From the NCBI GenBank assembly GCA_027084145.1, contig JALWLM010000206.1, forward strand, positions 1 to 5,045: 5,045 nt of DNA. The letters are read 5' to 3'. Under the pieces are notes generated by a model, which was not told where the DNA came from, ran no database searches, and saw nothing but the letters and a program-made list of their open reading frames with translations. Shown piece by piece: positions 1 to 4,880 of this stretch (the stretch's first letter is position 1; each line of letters starts with the position of its first letter). The DNA is from Crocinitomicaceae bacterium. GTDB taxonomy: Bacteria; Bacteroidota; Bacteroidia; Flavobacteriales_D; Crocinitomicaceae. The position numbers and the translations under genes are program-made.

Positions 1-84
1 AAGTCGATTAGCAATAAAACAGTAATAGATGTTGATGATGAAATACAAGATATTGAACTGGAAGCATGGAACATGCTTAAATAA
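1..84 (+). CDS. C-terminal end of an upstream gene, probably the MuA-like transposase (partial)
   Basis: An open frame runs from the first base to a TAA at 82-84. It gives a 27-residue tail that is acidic in its middle (VIDVDDEIQDIELEAW) and ends in NMLK. No catalytic motif is present, so the identity is inferred from position only: in Mu-like phages the transposase gene lies directly upstream of the MuB-type ATPase gene. The start and most of the gene lie outside the window. An unrelated small early gene is an alternative. Confidence 0.6.
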   Translation, partial: KSISNKTVIDVDDEIQDIELEAWNMLK

Positions 85-108
85 AAAAGCTCTCCTTGAA
101 TGGAGAGC
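83..108 (-). terminator. Stem-loop with a T-run on the minus strand (possible leftward terminator)
   Basis: GCTCTCC (89-95) pairs perfectly with GGAGAGC (102-108) around a six-base loop, TTGAAT. Six A residues (83-88) precede it on the + strand, so a leftward transcript would read a 7-bp stem followed by TTTTTT, the layout of an intrinsic terminator. On the + strand the stem is followed by CGATTTAATG, which lacks a proper T-run, so rightward termination is not well supported. It could instead be a processing or attenuation structure between the transposase and MuB-like genes. Confidence 0.5.
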
Positions 109-165
109 CGATTTAATGAAAACACAAAGTGTAATCAATTAAAACACAAATACAAATACAAAGTT

Positions 166-1020
166 ATGAAAAAAACAGAGAAACAAGCAATTAAAAAGGA
201 GCTCATAGAGTTCATAGAGCAAATGGGAAGCCAAAACAAGGCTGCAAAAAGAATAGGCGTGTCTAATGCGCTTATCAGTCAGATTATCAATGATAAGTGG
301 GGCAGTATTAAAGATGACATGTGGCGACACATTAGAAGTCAAATTACTGTCACGGATAAAGGATGGAATCTTGCTCCTACATCTAATTACAGACTACTTA
401 CAAGGATTCTATCCAACGTGCAATCAAATCAATTGGTTGCAGGAATAGTAGGAGATGCAGGATGTGGCAAAACATCAACGGTAAAACAATATGCACGAGA
501 ACATAAGAATGTTTACACACTTCATTGTAGCGAATTTTGGAACAGAAAGTACTTCTTAAGCCAGTTGCTAAGAAAAATGGGGATGGAGCATGGTGGATTA
601 ACCGTTGCAGAAATGATGATGGAAGTGATTACTGCACTTCGTAAGAAGCATAACCCACTTGTAATACTAGACGAAGCAGATAAATTACCCGATCAAGTGT
701 TGCACTTCTTTATCACATTATACAATGAGCTTGAAGATTCATGTGGACTCGTTCTTATCGCAACGAATTACCTCAAGAAAAGAATCACGAGGGGGGTGAA
801 CTTAAACAGACGCGGTTACAAAGAGATTTATTCTCGAATAGGTAGAAGTTTTATTGAACTTAGAATGGTAAGCTACACCGATGTGCTTAGCATCTGCCAT
901 GAAAATGGTATTGCCGACCCTCAAACAATCAAACAAATATGGGAAGATTGTGAAAATGATATAAGAAGAGTTAAAAGAAGTGTGATTGCTAATAAAATGA
1001 TATTAAAACAAGCTAGCTGA
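166..1020 (+). CDS. MuB-like AAA+ ATPase, transposition target-DNA activator
   Basis: The 284-residue product has the layout of phage MuB. An N-terminal helix-turn-helix lies at about residues 19-45 (NKAAKRIGVSNALISQIIN) and is followed by an AAA+ core. Visible motifs are Walker A GDAGCGKT (96-103), Walker B VILDEAD (166-172), a sensor-1-like ATN (199-201), and arginines in SRIGR (223-227) and NDIRRVKR (264-271). MuB of phage Mu is about 312 residues; it coats target DNA in an ATP-dependent way, delivers it to MuA and stimulates strand transfer. The frame stays open upstream to an ATG at 100, but that codon lies within the stem-loop and would add a lysine-rich, non-domain tail. I prefer ATG 166, which follows an A-rich leader typical of Bacteroidota. 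The stop overlaps the next start by one base (TGATG). An IstB-like helper ATPase is less likely because of the N-terminal HTH and the surrounding gene families. Confidence 0.85.
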   Translation: MKKTEKQAIKKELIEFIEQMGSQNKAAKRIGVSNALISQIINDKWGSIKDDMWRHIRSQITVTDKGWNLAPTSNYRLLTRILSNVQSNQLVAGIVGDAGCGKTSTVKQYAREHKNVYTLHCSEFWNRKYFLSQLLRKMGMEHGGLTVAEMMMEVITALRKKHNPLVILDEADKLPDQVLHFFITLYNELEDSCGLVLIATNYLKKRITRGVNLNRRGYKEIYSRIGRSFIELRMVSYTDVLSICHENGIADPQTIKQIWEDCENDIRRVKRSVIANKMILKQAS

Positions 1021-1667
1021 TGAAATTGAAGAGAGCAAAATCGGTCACGGAGATTTTAAACAAAAAGTTTGACCTTCTTCCATTTGACGGAGAGTGGAAT
1101 GATTCAGTTGGCTGTCCGGAACTAAAAGGTTCTTGGATTATTTGGGGAGAGTCAGGGAACGGTAAGACACGATTTGCTATGCAGCTTGCAAAATATTTAA
1201 CAAGATTCTGTAAGGTGGCATATATCCCGCTTGAAGAAGGAGTTTCATTGAGTTTAAAGAAAGCTTTAAAAGAAACAAATATGCAAGCTTGCGGAAATCA
1301 ATTTATTGTTCTTGAGGAAGATATGGAACAATTAATTATTCGCTTGAATAAACAAAAAAGCCCAAGAGTAATATTCATTGATTCACTTCAATATAGTGGC
1401 TTGAACTACACGAATTATAAAAAGTTAAGAGCTGATTTCCCTAACAAACTGTTCATTTTCATATCCCATGCTGAAGGTAAATTACCGGAAGGCAGAGTTG
1501 GTAAGAAGGTGCGTTATGACGCATTTGTAAAGATTAGAGTGGAAGGTTATAGGGCTTTTCCTGTCAGTAGATATGGTGGCGGTAAACCTTACACAATATG
1601 GGAGAAAGGAGCAGAAGAATATTGGTCAAGATTAGATAATGAAAACAACAAATACAATGAAAAATGA
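1020..1667 (+). CDS. RecA/RadA-like P-loop ATPase
   Basis: The 215-residue protein is a single RecA-fold ATPase core. Walker A is GESGNGKT (43-50). A strand with a candidate catalytic glutamate follows (VAYIPLEEG, 66-74), then Walker B VIFID (117-121) and a strand ending in ISH (148-150), placed like the motif preceding the DNA-binding loop in RecA and RadA. The C-terminus holds SRYGGGKPYTIWEKGAEEYW (183-202), which resembles the end of the RadA/RecA core (NR-G motif). RadA's zinc finger and Lon-like domain are absent, and so is RecA's C-terminal domain. The start overlaps the MuB-like stop by one base and the stop overlaps the next start by four (ATGA), so expression is probably coupled. Classical Mu has no counterpart. 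A Sak4-like phage annealing or recombination role is possible but inferred. No specific substrate can be read from the sequence. Confidence 0.75.
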   Translation: MKLKRAKSVTEILNKKFDLLPFDGEWNDSVGCPELKGSWIIWGESGNGKTRFAMQLAKYLTRFCKVAYIPLEEGVSLSLKKALKETNMQACGNQFIVLEEDMEQLIIRLNKQKSPRVIFIDSLQYSGLNYTNYKKLRADFPNKLFIFISHAEGKLPEGRVGKKVRYDAFVKIRVEGYRAFPVSRYGGGKPYTIWEKGAEEYWSRLDNENNKYNEK

Positions 1668-2101
1668 AAGCACAAAGACCCAGATCAACACAAAGAAAAA
1701 GAAGAGGTATATCAAACACCTCGAATGTCCGTACGAAATCAATCTACTCACAGATGGTAGAAAGATTCGAGTCCAATCATCTTATTATCCAAAACACTAT
1801 AGAAGCCACAAAAGAAGAGCTCTTTGAAGTAAAGGTTGACTTTGGATGTAGCGCAATAGAACTATACATCAAAGACGAAGAATTAAAAACGGTATTAAAG
1901 ACGGATAAATCATTTGGGTTTTGGGATTGGTTTAATGCTGAATGGATGATAAGAGATGATAGATTGGTAAGAACCGGTAAGATAAACATCATGACAAAAA
2001 AGAGGTACTACGATTTTCATTTAGACGAAATTGCAGACCCGTCATTTCAAGATAGACTGTGTCAATTTGCAAGCAAAAGAAAATATGGACAAAGTTGTTA
2101 G
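1664..2101 (+). CDS. Hypothetical phage early protein, 145 residues
   Basis: I do not recognise this protein. It starts in an ATGA overlap with the upstream ATPase. Residues 1-30 are rich in Arg, Ser and Thr and do not look like a folded domain. From about residue 31 the sequence looks normal, with alternating strands and helices, an aromatic cluster FGFWDWFNAEWM (84-95) and a C-terminal helix. An internal ATG at 1754 (residue 31, MVERFESN) is a credible alternative start. A different frame, open from 1639 to 1827 and basic, overlaps the doubtful N-terminal part, so the exact 5' end is uncertain. The 3' end overlaps the next gene by 17 nt. It lies between the ATPases and DUF3164, where transposable phages carry variable small genes. 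Confidence 0.65.
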   Translation: MKAQRPRSTQRKRRGISNTSNVRTKSIYSQMVERFESNHLIIQNTIEATKEELFEVKVDFGCSAIELYIKDEELKTVLKTDKSFGFWDWFNAEWMIRDDRLVRTGKINIMTKKRYYDFHLDEIADPSFQDRLCQFASKRKYGQSC

Positions 2102-2315
2102 TCAATATCTTACGGAAAGGAAAGAATCTCTAATTAAGAGAATAAAATCCATAGAGAAAGCAATTTCAAAAGCACAGAAAGTGGATGATGAAGTCATGCA
2201 AATGTATTCAGATCTAAATGTTCTTAAATGGAAATTAAAATCGATTACAGATAGAATCAAACCCAAAAACATCAGCATAGGAATAGAACCTAAACACATA
2301 AGAATAGAAGAATAA
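2085..2315 (+). CDS. Small charged coiled-coil protein, 76 residues
   Basis: The frame is open from an ATG at 2031, but I chose ATG 2085 (MDKVVSQYLTER). It follows an A-rich leader and cuts the overlap with the upstream gene to 17 nt, whereas the longer form would overlap by 71 nt. The product is almost wholly helical, with alternating Lys/Glu and hydrophobic positions over about residues 5-55 (for example LIKRIKSIEKAISKAQ), as expected of a short coiled coil or helical hairpin. The tail (about 56-76) is Ile/Pro/Lys-rich. It sits 16 nt before the DUF3164 gene. Phage Mu has the coiled-coil DNA-end protector Gam in its early region, but this protein is far shorter and I see no specific similarity. 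Function unknown. Confidence 0.7.
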   Translation: MDKVVSQYLTERKESLIKRIKSIEKAISKAQKVDDEVMQMYSDLNVLKWKLKSITDRIKPKNISIGIEPKHIRIEE

Positions 2316-2331
2316 CTTAAAAACACGAAAA

Positions 2332-2967
2332 ATGGAAGTATTAGTAAAAAAACAAACAAGTAAAGACCAATTTTGGTTAGATGAAAAGGGGATTAAGATT
2401 CCTTACAACCGTACAACTGCTCTGGAGCGAAAAATGGAGAACAAAGCGTTTTCCATTCTTAAAAAAGCGGTCGATGAACACAATCGTATTAAGAAGTTCA
2501 AGAGAGAGCTTGCAGATATCTGCAGTGATATTTATGATCAATATATGTCTGAAAAGAAAGTAAAACCTTCAAAAGGTAATTTCACGTGGTACAACTTCAA
2601 TAGAACGATTAAAATAGAAGCGTCTATCAAAGATAGAATCGAGTTTGACGACCTCGCCATAGAAGCAGCAAAGGCAAAGCTTCAGGAGTTTTTGGATAAC
2701 AATGTCGAAGCAAAGGATCAGTTCATTAAAGACTTGGTATTGGATGCTTTTCAAACATCTAGAGGAAAGCTTGATGTTAAGAAGGTCCTGTCATTAGTTC
2801 GTTACCGAAGCAAAATTAAATCAAAGCTGTTCCAGGAGGCTGTTAATCTCATAGAAGAAGGCATCCGCCGTCCGGATAGCAAGATGTACTTCCGTATTTG
2901 GCAGAAGAACCCGGAGACAGGCAAGTACGAGGACGTACAGTTAAATTTTAGTTCAATAACCATTTAA
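2332..2967 (+). CDS. DUF3164 family protein
   Basis: The 211-residue product matches what I know of DUF3164, a family of unknown function common in the early regions of Mu-like phages. Supporting features in order are FWLDEKGIKIPY near the N-terminus (14-25), a long helix with FKRELADICSDIYDQYM (56-72), a KGNFTWYNFNRTIKI strand region (81-95), DRIEFDDLAIEAAKAKLQEF (101-120), DLVLDAFQTSRGKLDVKKVL (134-153), then an ALxLIEE-like helix and a C-terminal YFRIWQK-GKYEDVQL hairpin (about 186-204). The length is normal for the family and the frame is intact. Start ATG 2332 follows the A-rich leader ACACGAAAA with no Shine-Dalgarno. The usual neighbours, MuB upstream and GemA downstream, support the call. 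The biochemical role is not established. Confidence 0.87.
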   Translation: MEVLVKKQTSKDQFWLDEKGIKIPYNRTTALERKMENKAFSILKKAVDEHNRIKKFKRELADICSDIYDQYMSEKKVKPSKGNFTWYNFNRTIKIEASIKDRIEFDDLAIEAAKAKLQEFLDNNVEAKDQFIKDLVLDAFQTSRGKLDVKKVLSLVRYRSKIKSKLFQEAVNLIEEGIRRPDSKMYFRIWQKNPETGKYEDVQLNFSSITI

Positions 2968-2980
2968 ACCCCATTTAACA

Positions 2981-3184
2981 ATGTTTAAAAGACTTTTAGA
3001 ACGGCTTAAAGGAAAAAAGAAGAATTACAAAGTAGATTTAGATCTACTATATCAAGGTAAGAGAATAGGTGTGTTTAAGCTTCACGTGAAAGCTGAAAGT
3101 AAATACAAGGCAAAAAGAATGATTAATGATAATGTATCAGTTAAAGTAAGCCAAATATGGAGAGTAAAGAGTTTGAAAAAATAG
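2981..3184 (+). CDS. Small basic protein, 67 residues
   Basis: I do not recognise a named family. The first 15 residues are strongly basic (MFKRLLERLKGKKKN). They are followed by what looks like a beta hairpin (YKVDLDLLYQGKRIGVFKLH, 16-35), a helix (KYKAKRMIND) and a final strand (VSVKVSQIWRVKSL), suggesting a small strand-strand-helix-strand fold. The charge would suit nucleic-acid binding, but that is inference. The start lies 13 nt after the DUF3164 stop, behind the leader TTTAACA. The 3' end overlaps the GemA-like gene by 28 nt. The coding sequence contains a perfect 7-bp inverted repeat at 3031-3048, listed separately. Confidence 0.72.
   Translation: MFKRLLERLKGKKKNYKVDLDLLYQGKRIGVFKLHVKAESKYKAKRMINDNVSVKVSQIWRVKSLKK
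3031..3048. repeat. Inverted repeat, 7-bp arms
   Basis: AGTAGAT (3031-3037) and ATCTACT (3042-3048) are perfect inverted copies around TTAG. The site shares the pattern GTAGATnnAGATCTA with a second inverted repeat at 4333-4350. It lies inside the 67-residue gene, where it encodes V-D-L-D-L, so coding constraint may explain part of the symmetry. An operator role is speculative. Confidence 0.35.
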
Positions 3185-3612
3185 AAGAAGCAAGAACTCC
3201 ACAGCAAAACAAGCTGTTGCATTCTCTCTTAAAGGAGCTTGGTATTGACAAAGACATCAAAGAAGATTTAGTCTTACAGTTTTCTAATGGGAAGACAGAC
3301 AGATCCTCTCACATGACTAAAGAAGAATGTCAAGCTCTTATCGATCATCTTCAGTATCGCATTAACACTAAAAGAGCAATAAAACACGAAAGAAAGGATA
3401 AGATGAGAAAGAAGATTATAGCCTTGTTTGTCAAAATGGGATACACTACACCTGATGGCAAAATAGACATGAAGCGTATTTATGATTGGGTCAATAAGTA
3501 CGGCTATCTGAAAAAGCCTCTCAATCATTATTCCGAAAAGGAATTACCGCATTTGGTGACGCAAGCAGAAAAGGTATATCACTCATTTATTCAAAAAGTA
3601 GGACGAATATGA
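3157..3612 (+). CDS. GemA/Gp16-like protein (DUF1018)
   Basis: The 151-residue product follows the pattern of the GemA/Gp16 family of Mu-like phages. It has an N-terminal RTPQQNKLLHSLLKELGIDK (13-32) with two helices. Next is the motif LVLQFSNGKTDRSSHMTKEE (38-57) leading into CQALIDHLQYRI, which matches the family's 'growth on condition of T-K-ex-ALIDHL' type block. A basic linker follows, then a C-terminal domain with KKIIALFVKMGY (85-96), IYDWVNKYGYLKKPLNHYSE (108-127) and a last helix. Mu GemA has been linked to changes in host gene expression and DNA supercoiling; the molecular action is not firmly known. The start overlaps the previous gene by 28 nt. The next methionine is too far in, so ATG 3157 is kept. 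The stop overlaps the next start in ATGA, implying coupling. Confidence 0.78.
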   Translation: MESKEFEKIEEARTPQQNKLLHSLLKELGIDKDIKEDLVLQFSNGKTDRSSHMTKEECQALIDHLQYRINTKRAIKHERKDKMRKKIIALFVKMGYTTPDGKIDMKRIYDWVNKYGYLKKPLNHYSEKELPHLVTQAEKVYHSFIQKVGRI

Positions 3613-3788
3613 AAAGATACATTATACAAGGTACAGGAATAGTTGTCTATTACTTATACGGAAGGTTGATTAAGGTAGAAGTACTGGGAGATAAAATAGA
3701 ATGGGATGCTATCAAGCATGATATACCTTTCCACGAAGATGAAATATTAACACTCAAACAAAAACATGATGAACGTGCATTTTCCTAA
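3609..3788 (+). CDS. Small hypothetical protein, 59 residues
   Basis: This gene is short enough to fall below common length cut-offs. ATG 3609 overlaps the GemA-like stop (ATGA), and the frame runs to TAA at 3786-3788. The product begins MKRYIIQGTGIVVYYLYGRL, a hydrophobic, strand-rich N-terminus that is not long enough to be a clear membrane span. It continues through IKVEVLGDKIEWDAIKHDIP and ends in a charged helix (HEDEILTLKQKHDER). Without this gene there would be a gap of about 150 nt in an otherwise gapless operon. Its end overlaps the next gene by 23 nt. I know of no named family for it. Confidence 0.68.
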   Translation: MKRYIIQGTGIVVYYLYGRLIKVEVLGDKIEWDAIKHDIPFHEDEILTLKQKHDERAFS

Positions 3789-4143
3789 GATAGAAGAACC
3801 GAAGATAAGACTTAAAATAGATAGAGATTTTTTAGTCAATATTATCAATCATTTGGTCTTCTTAATAAGCAATGAAGATGAATTACAGAAACAATATTCA
3901 ATGTTTACGGATTACACTTATACAAGCGTTACGAAACACTTTAATATTCACTTATACAATGTCATGTCATCAATATGTAATACATCGCAAAAAGACACTG
4001 TTAAGTTAACATTGAATTGGTTACAGGCAAAACATCTAAGTAATGTGTTAATAGAGGCACCTGTACCCGACAACCCTCTTAAACAAGTAAAGTATTTCAA
4101 TTTAATAGAAGAACTGGATAAACAACTAAAAACCAATGAGTAA
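3766..4143 (+). CDS. Hypothetical phage early protein, 125 residues
   Basis: The product is not recognised. It is mainly helical, with an N-terminal KIEEPKIRLKIDRDFLVNII (8-27) leading into a hydrophobic helix (NIINHLVFLI), a Tyr/Thr-rich middle (YSMFTDYTYTSVTKHFN) and a C-terminal helix (NLIEELDKQLKTNE). No transmembrane segment or metal site is evident. Two adjacent ATGs (3766 and 3769) could serve as start, behind the leader CTCAAACAAAAAC. The gene overlaps its predecessor by 23 nt and its successor by 8 nt. In Mu the middle-operon activator Mor lies close downstream of GemA, but I see no Mor-like helix-turn-helix here and do not assign that function. Confidence 0.7.
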   Translation: MMNVHFPKIEEPKIRLKIDRDFLVNIINHLVFLISNEDELQKQYSMFTDYTYTSVTKHFNIHLYNVMSSICNTSQKDTVKLTLNWLQAKHLSNVLIEAPVPDNPLKQVKYFNLIEELDKQLKTNE

Positions 4144-4552
4144 ATACGTACTTAGAAGCAATAAGTTAAATGGCACTTTACTCTTTGAGTACGATGATCA
4201 AGGAGTAATCAAAGAGTTTGTAAAAGACGCTAAAATGGATGAACATCAGCTTGCTTATCTCATGCTTAATTTCCCTGTTACAGAATCTCTTTTAAAAAAG
4301 CAGGCAAAAAATAACAACTGGAAGTTATCACTGGTAGATCAAGATCTATCATTTGACAATTTTTGGCAAACCTATGCCTACAAAGTGGGTAATAAAAAAA
4401 GAGCAGAACGACTGTGGAATGCATTATCCAAAGCTAACAAAGCCAAAGCATTAGATTATCTAACACGATACGAAACCTTTTTGCTACAAAACCCAAGTAT
4501 ATCAAAATTATATCCCGAAACGTACTTAAATCAACAACGATGGAACAATTAG
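4136..4552 (+). CDS. Protein with replisome-organizer-like C-terminal motif, 138 residues
   Basis: Two parts are visible. Residues 1-60 form a strand-rich N-terminus (YVLRSNKLNGTLLFEYDDQG) and a helical stretch. Residues 71-138 carry a block familiar from the C-termini of phage replication-initiation (O-like or DnaD-like) proteins: FDNFWQTYAYKVGNKKRAER (73-92), where the usual form is F-x-x-F-W-x-x-Y-P-x-K-x-x-K-x-x-A, then LWNALS, and PETYLNQQRWNN at the extreme C-terminus. In replication proteins this block follows a winged-helix DNA-binding domain, which is not seen here. A role as adaptor to the host replicative helicase or loader is plausible but inferred. Start ATG 4136 overlaps the previous stop by 8 nt, and the end overlaps the next gene by 13 nt. 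Confidence 0.72.
   Translation: MSKYVLRSNKLNGTLLFEYDDQGVIKEFVKDAKMDEHQLAYLMLNFPVTESLLKKQAKNNNWKLSLVDQDLSFDNFWQTYAYKVGNKKRAERLWNALSKANKAKALDYLTRYETFLLQNPSISKLYPETYLNQQRWNN
4333..4350. repeat. Inverted repeat, 6-bp perfect core
   Basis: TAGATC (4335-4340) and GATCTA (4343-4348) are inverted around AA. A G:T pair and a G:C pair extend the arms to 8 bp as RNA. It shares GTAGATnnAGATCTA with the repeat at 3031-3048, in the same codon frame (Val-Asp-x-Asp-Leu). A two-base spacer is too tight for an RNA hairpin loop, so if functional it would act as a DNA site. Confidence 0.33.
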
Positions 4553-4878
4553 ATTTTATTTGGAATAAACACGGTGTTTGCACTAATCCCGAGGAAATAA
4601 GAGTAGAAAACAATAGAGCTAAAGCCGGTATTGATTTAGCAATGTTTAAAGGGAGGTGGTATGTAGGTTTTGAATATCATCTATTTGTAGGTTCTGAAGA
4701 AGAAGGAATATGTGGAGGAGCTGGATTACCCGGTAAAACAGGAAAATCATTTAAAACCAAACAAGAGGCAATGATGTATGCTTATAAACACTTATTAAAT
4801 CATGTAAGCCATAAGCCTACTCTGCTAAAATTAGTAAAAGACAACAGGCACCAATTTTTACAACTACAATTATTTTAA
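4540..4878 (+). CDS. Small protein with Gly-rich core and C-terminal clamp-binding-like peptide, 112 residues
   Basis: The central region has AGIDLAMFKGRWYVGFEYHL (29-48), a glycine-rich stretch ICGGAGLPGKTG (57-68) and SFKTKQEAMMYAYKHLLNHV (70-89). This order (strand with W-Y-x-G-F, Gly/Pro loop, then a helix starting at a T-x-x-E-A pattern) resembles a small domain I associate with phage ParB-like or DNA-methyltransferase proteins; this resemblance is weak and from memory. The last five residues are QLQLF, close to the bacterial sliding-clamp-binding pentapeptide QL(S/D)LF, and they sit at the very C-terminus where such motifs often lie. The GxxGxGK-like segment (60-69) is not a proper Walker A, since no Walker B follows. 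Start ATG 4540 overlaps the upstream gene by 13 nt. Confidence 0.7.
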   Translation: MEQLDFIWNKHGVCTNPEEIRVENNRAKAGIDLAMFKGRWYVGFEYHLFVGSEEEGICGGAGLPGKTGKSFKTKQEAMMYAYKHLLNHVSHKPTLLKLVKDNRHQFLQLQLF

Positions 4879-4880
4879 TA

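Noticed and set aside
151..163. Short tandem repeat of TACAAA before the MuB-like start
   Set aside because: Only two to three copies in an A-rich leader; similar leaders occur at other starts, so low complexity explains it.
100..165. 22-residue N-terminal extension of the MuB-like protein from ATG 100
   Set aside because: The ATG lies in the hairpin and the extension is Lys/Asn-rich with no domain character. ATG 166 has a typical A-rich leader and directly precedes the helix-turn-helix domain.
139..342. Minus-strand open frame rich in Phe and Leu
   Set aside because: It is the antisense of the lysine-rich MuB N-terminus, where AAA and GAA codons read as TTT and TTC; no supporting start context or neighbours.
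2031..2084. Longer form of the coiled-coil protein from ATG 2031
   Set aside because: It would overlap the upstream gene by 71 nt and adds a non-helical segment that is off-frame reading of the neighbour.
1777..3528. Several minus-strand open frames with membrane-like composition (1777-1992, 2102-2359, 2569-2754, 3274-3528)
   Set aside because: All lie antisense to well-supported genes, and their hydrophobicity follows from complementing Lys/Glu-rich codons.
4337..4357. QDLSF in the organizer-like protein as a second clamp-binding motif
   Set aside because: It lacks the Q-L order and terminal position of the consensus and lies at the start of the conserved organizer-like block.
4717..4746. 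Glycine-rich GAGLPGKTGKS segment (residues 60-70) as a Walker A nucleotide-binding site
   Set aside because: Spacing does not fit GxxxxGK(S/T) well and the 112-residue protein has no Walker B strand; better seen as a Gly/Pro loop.
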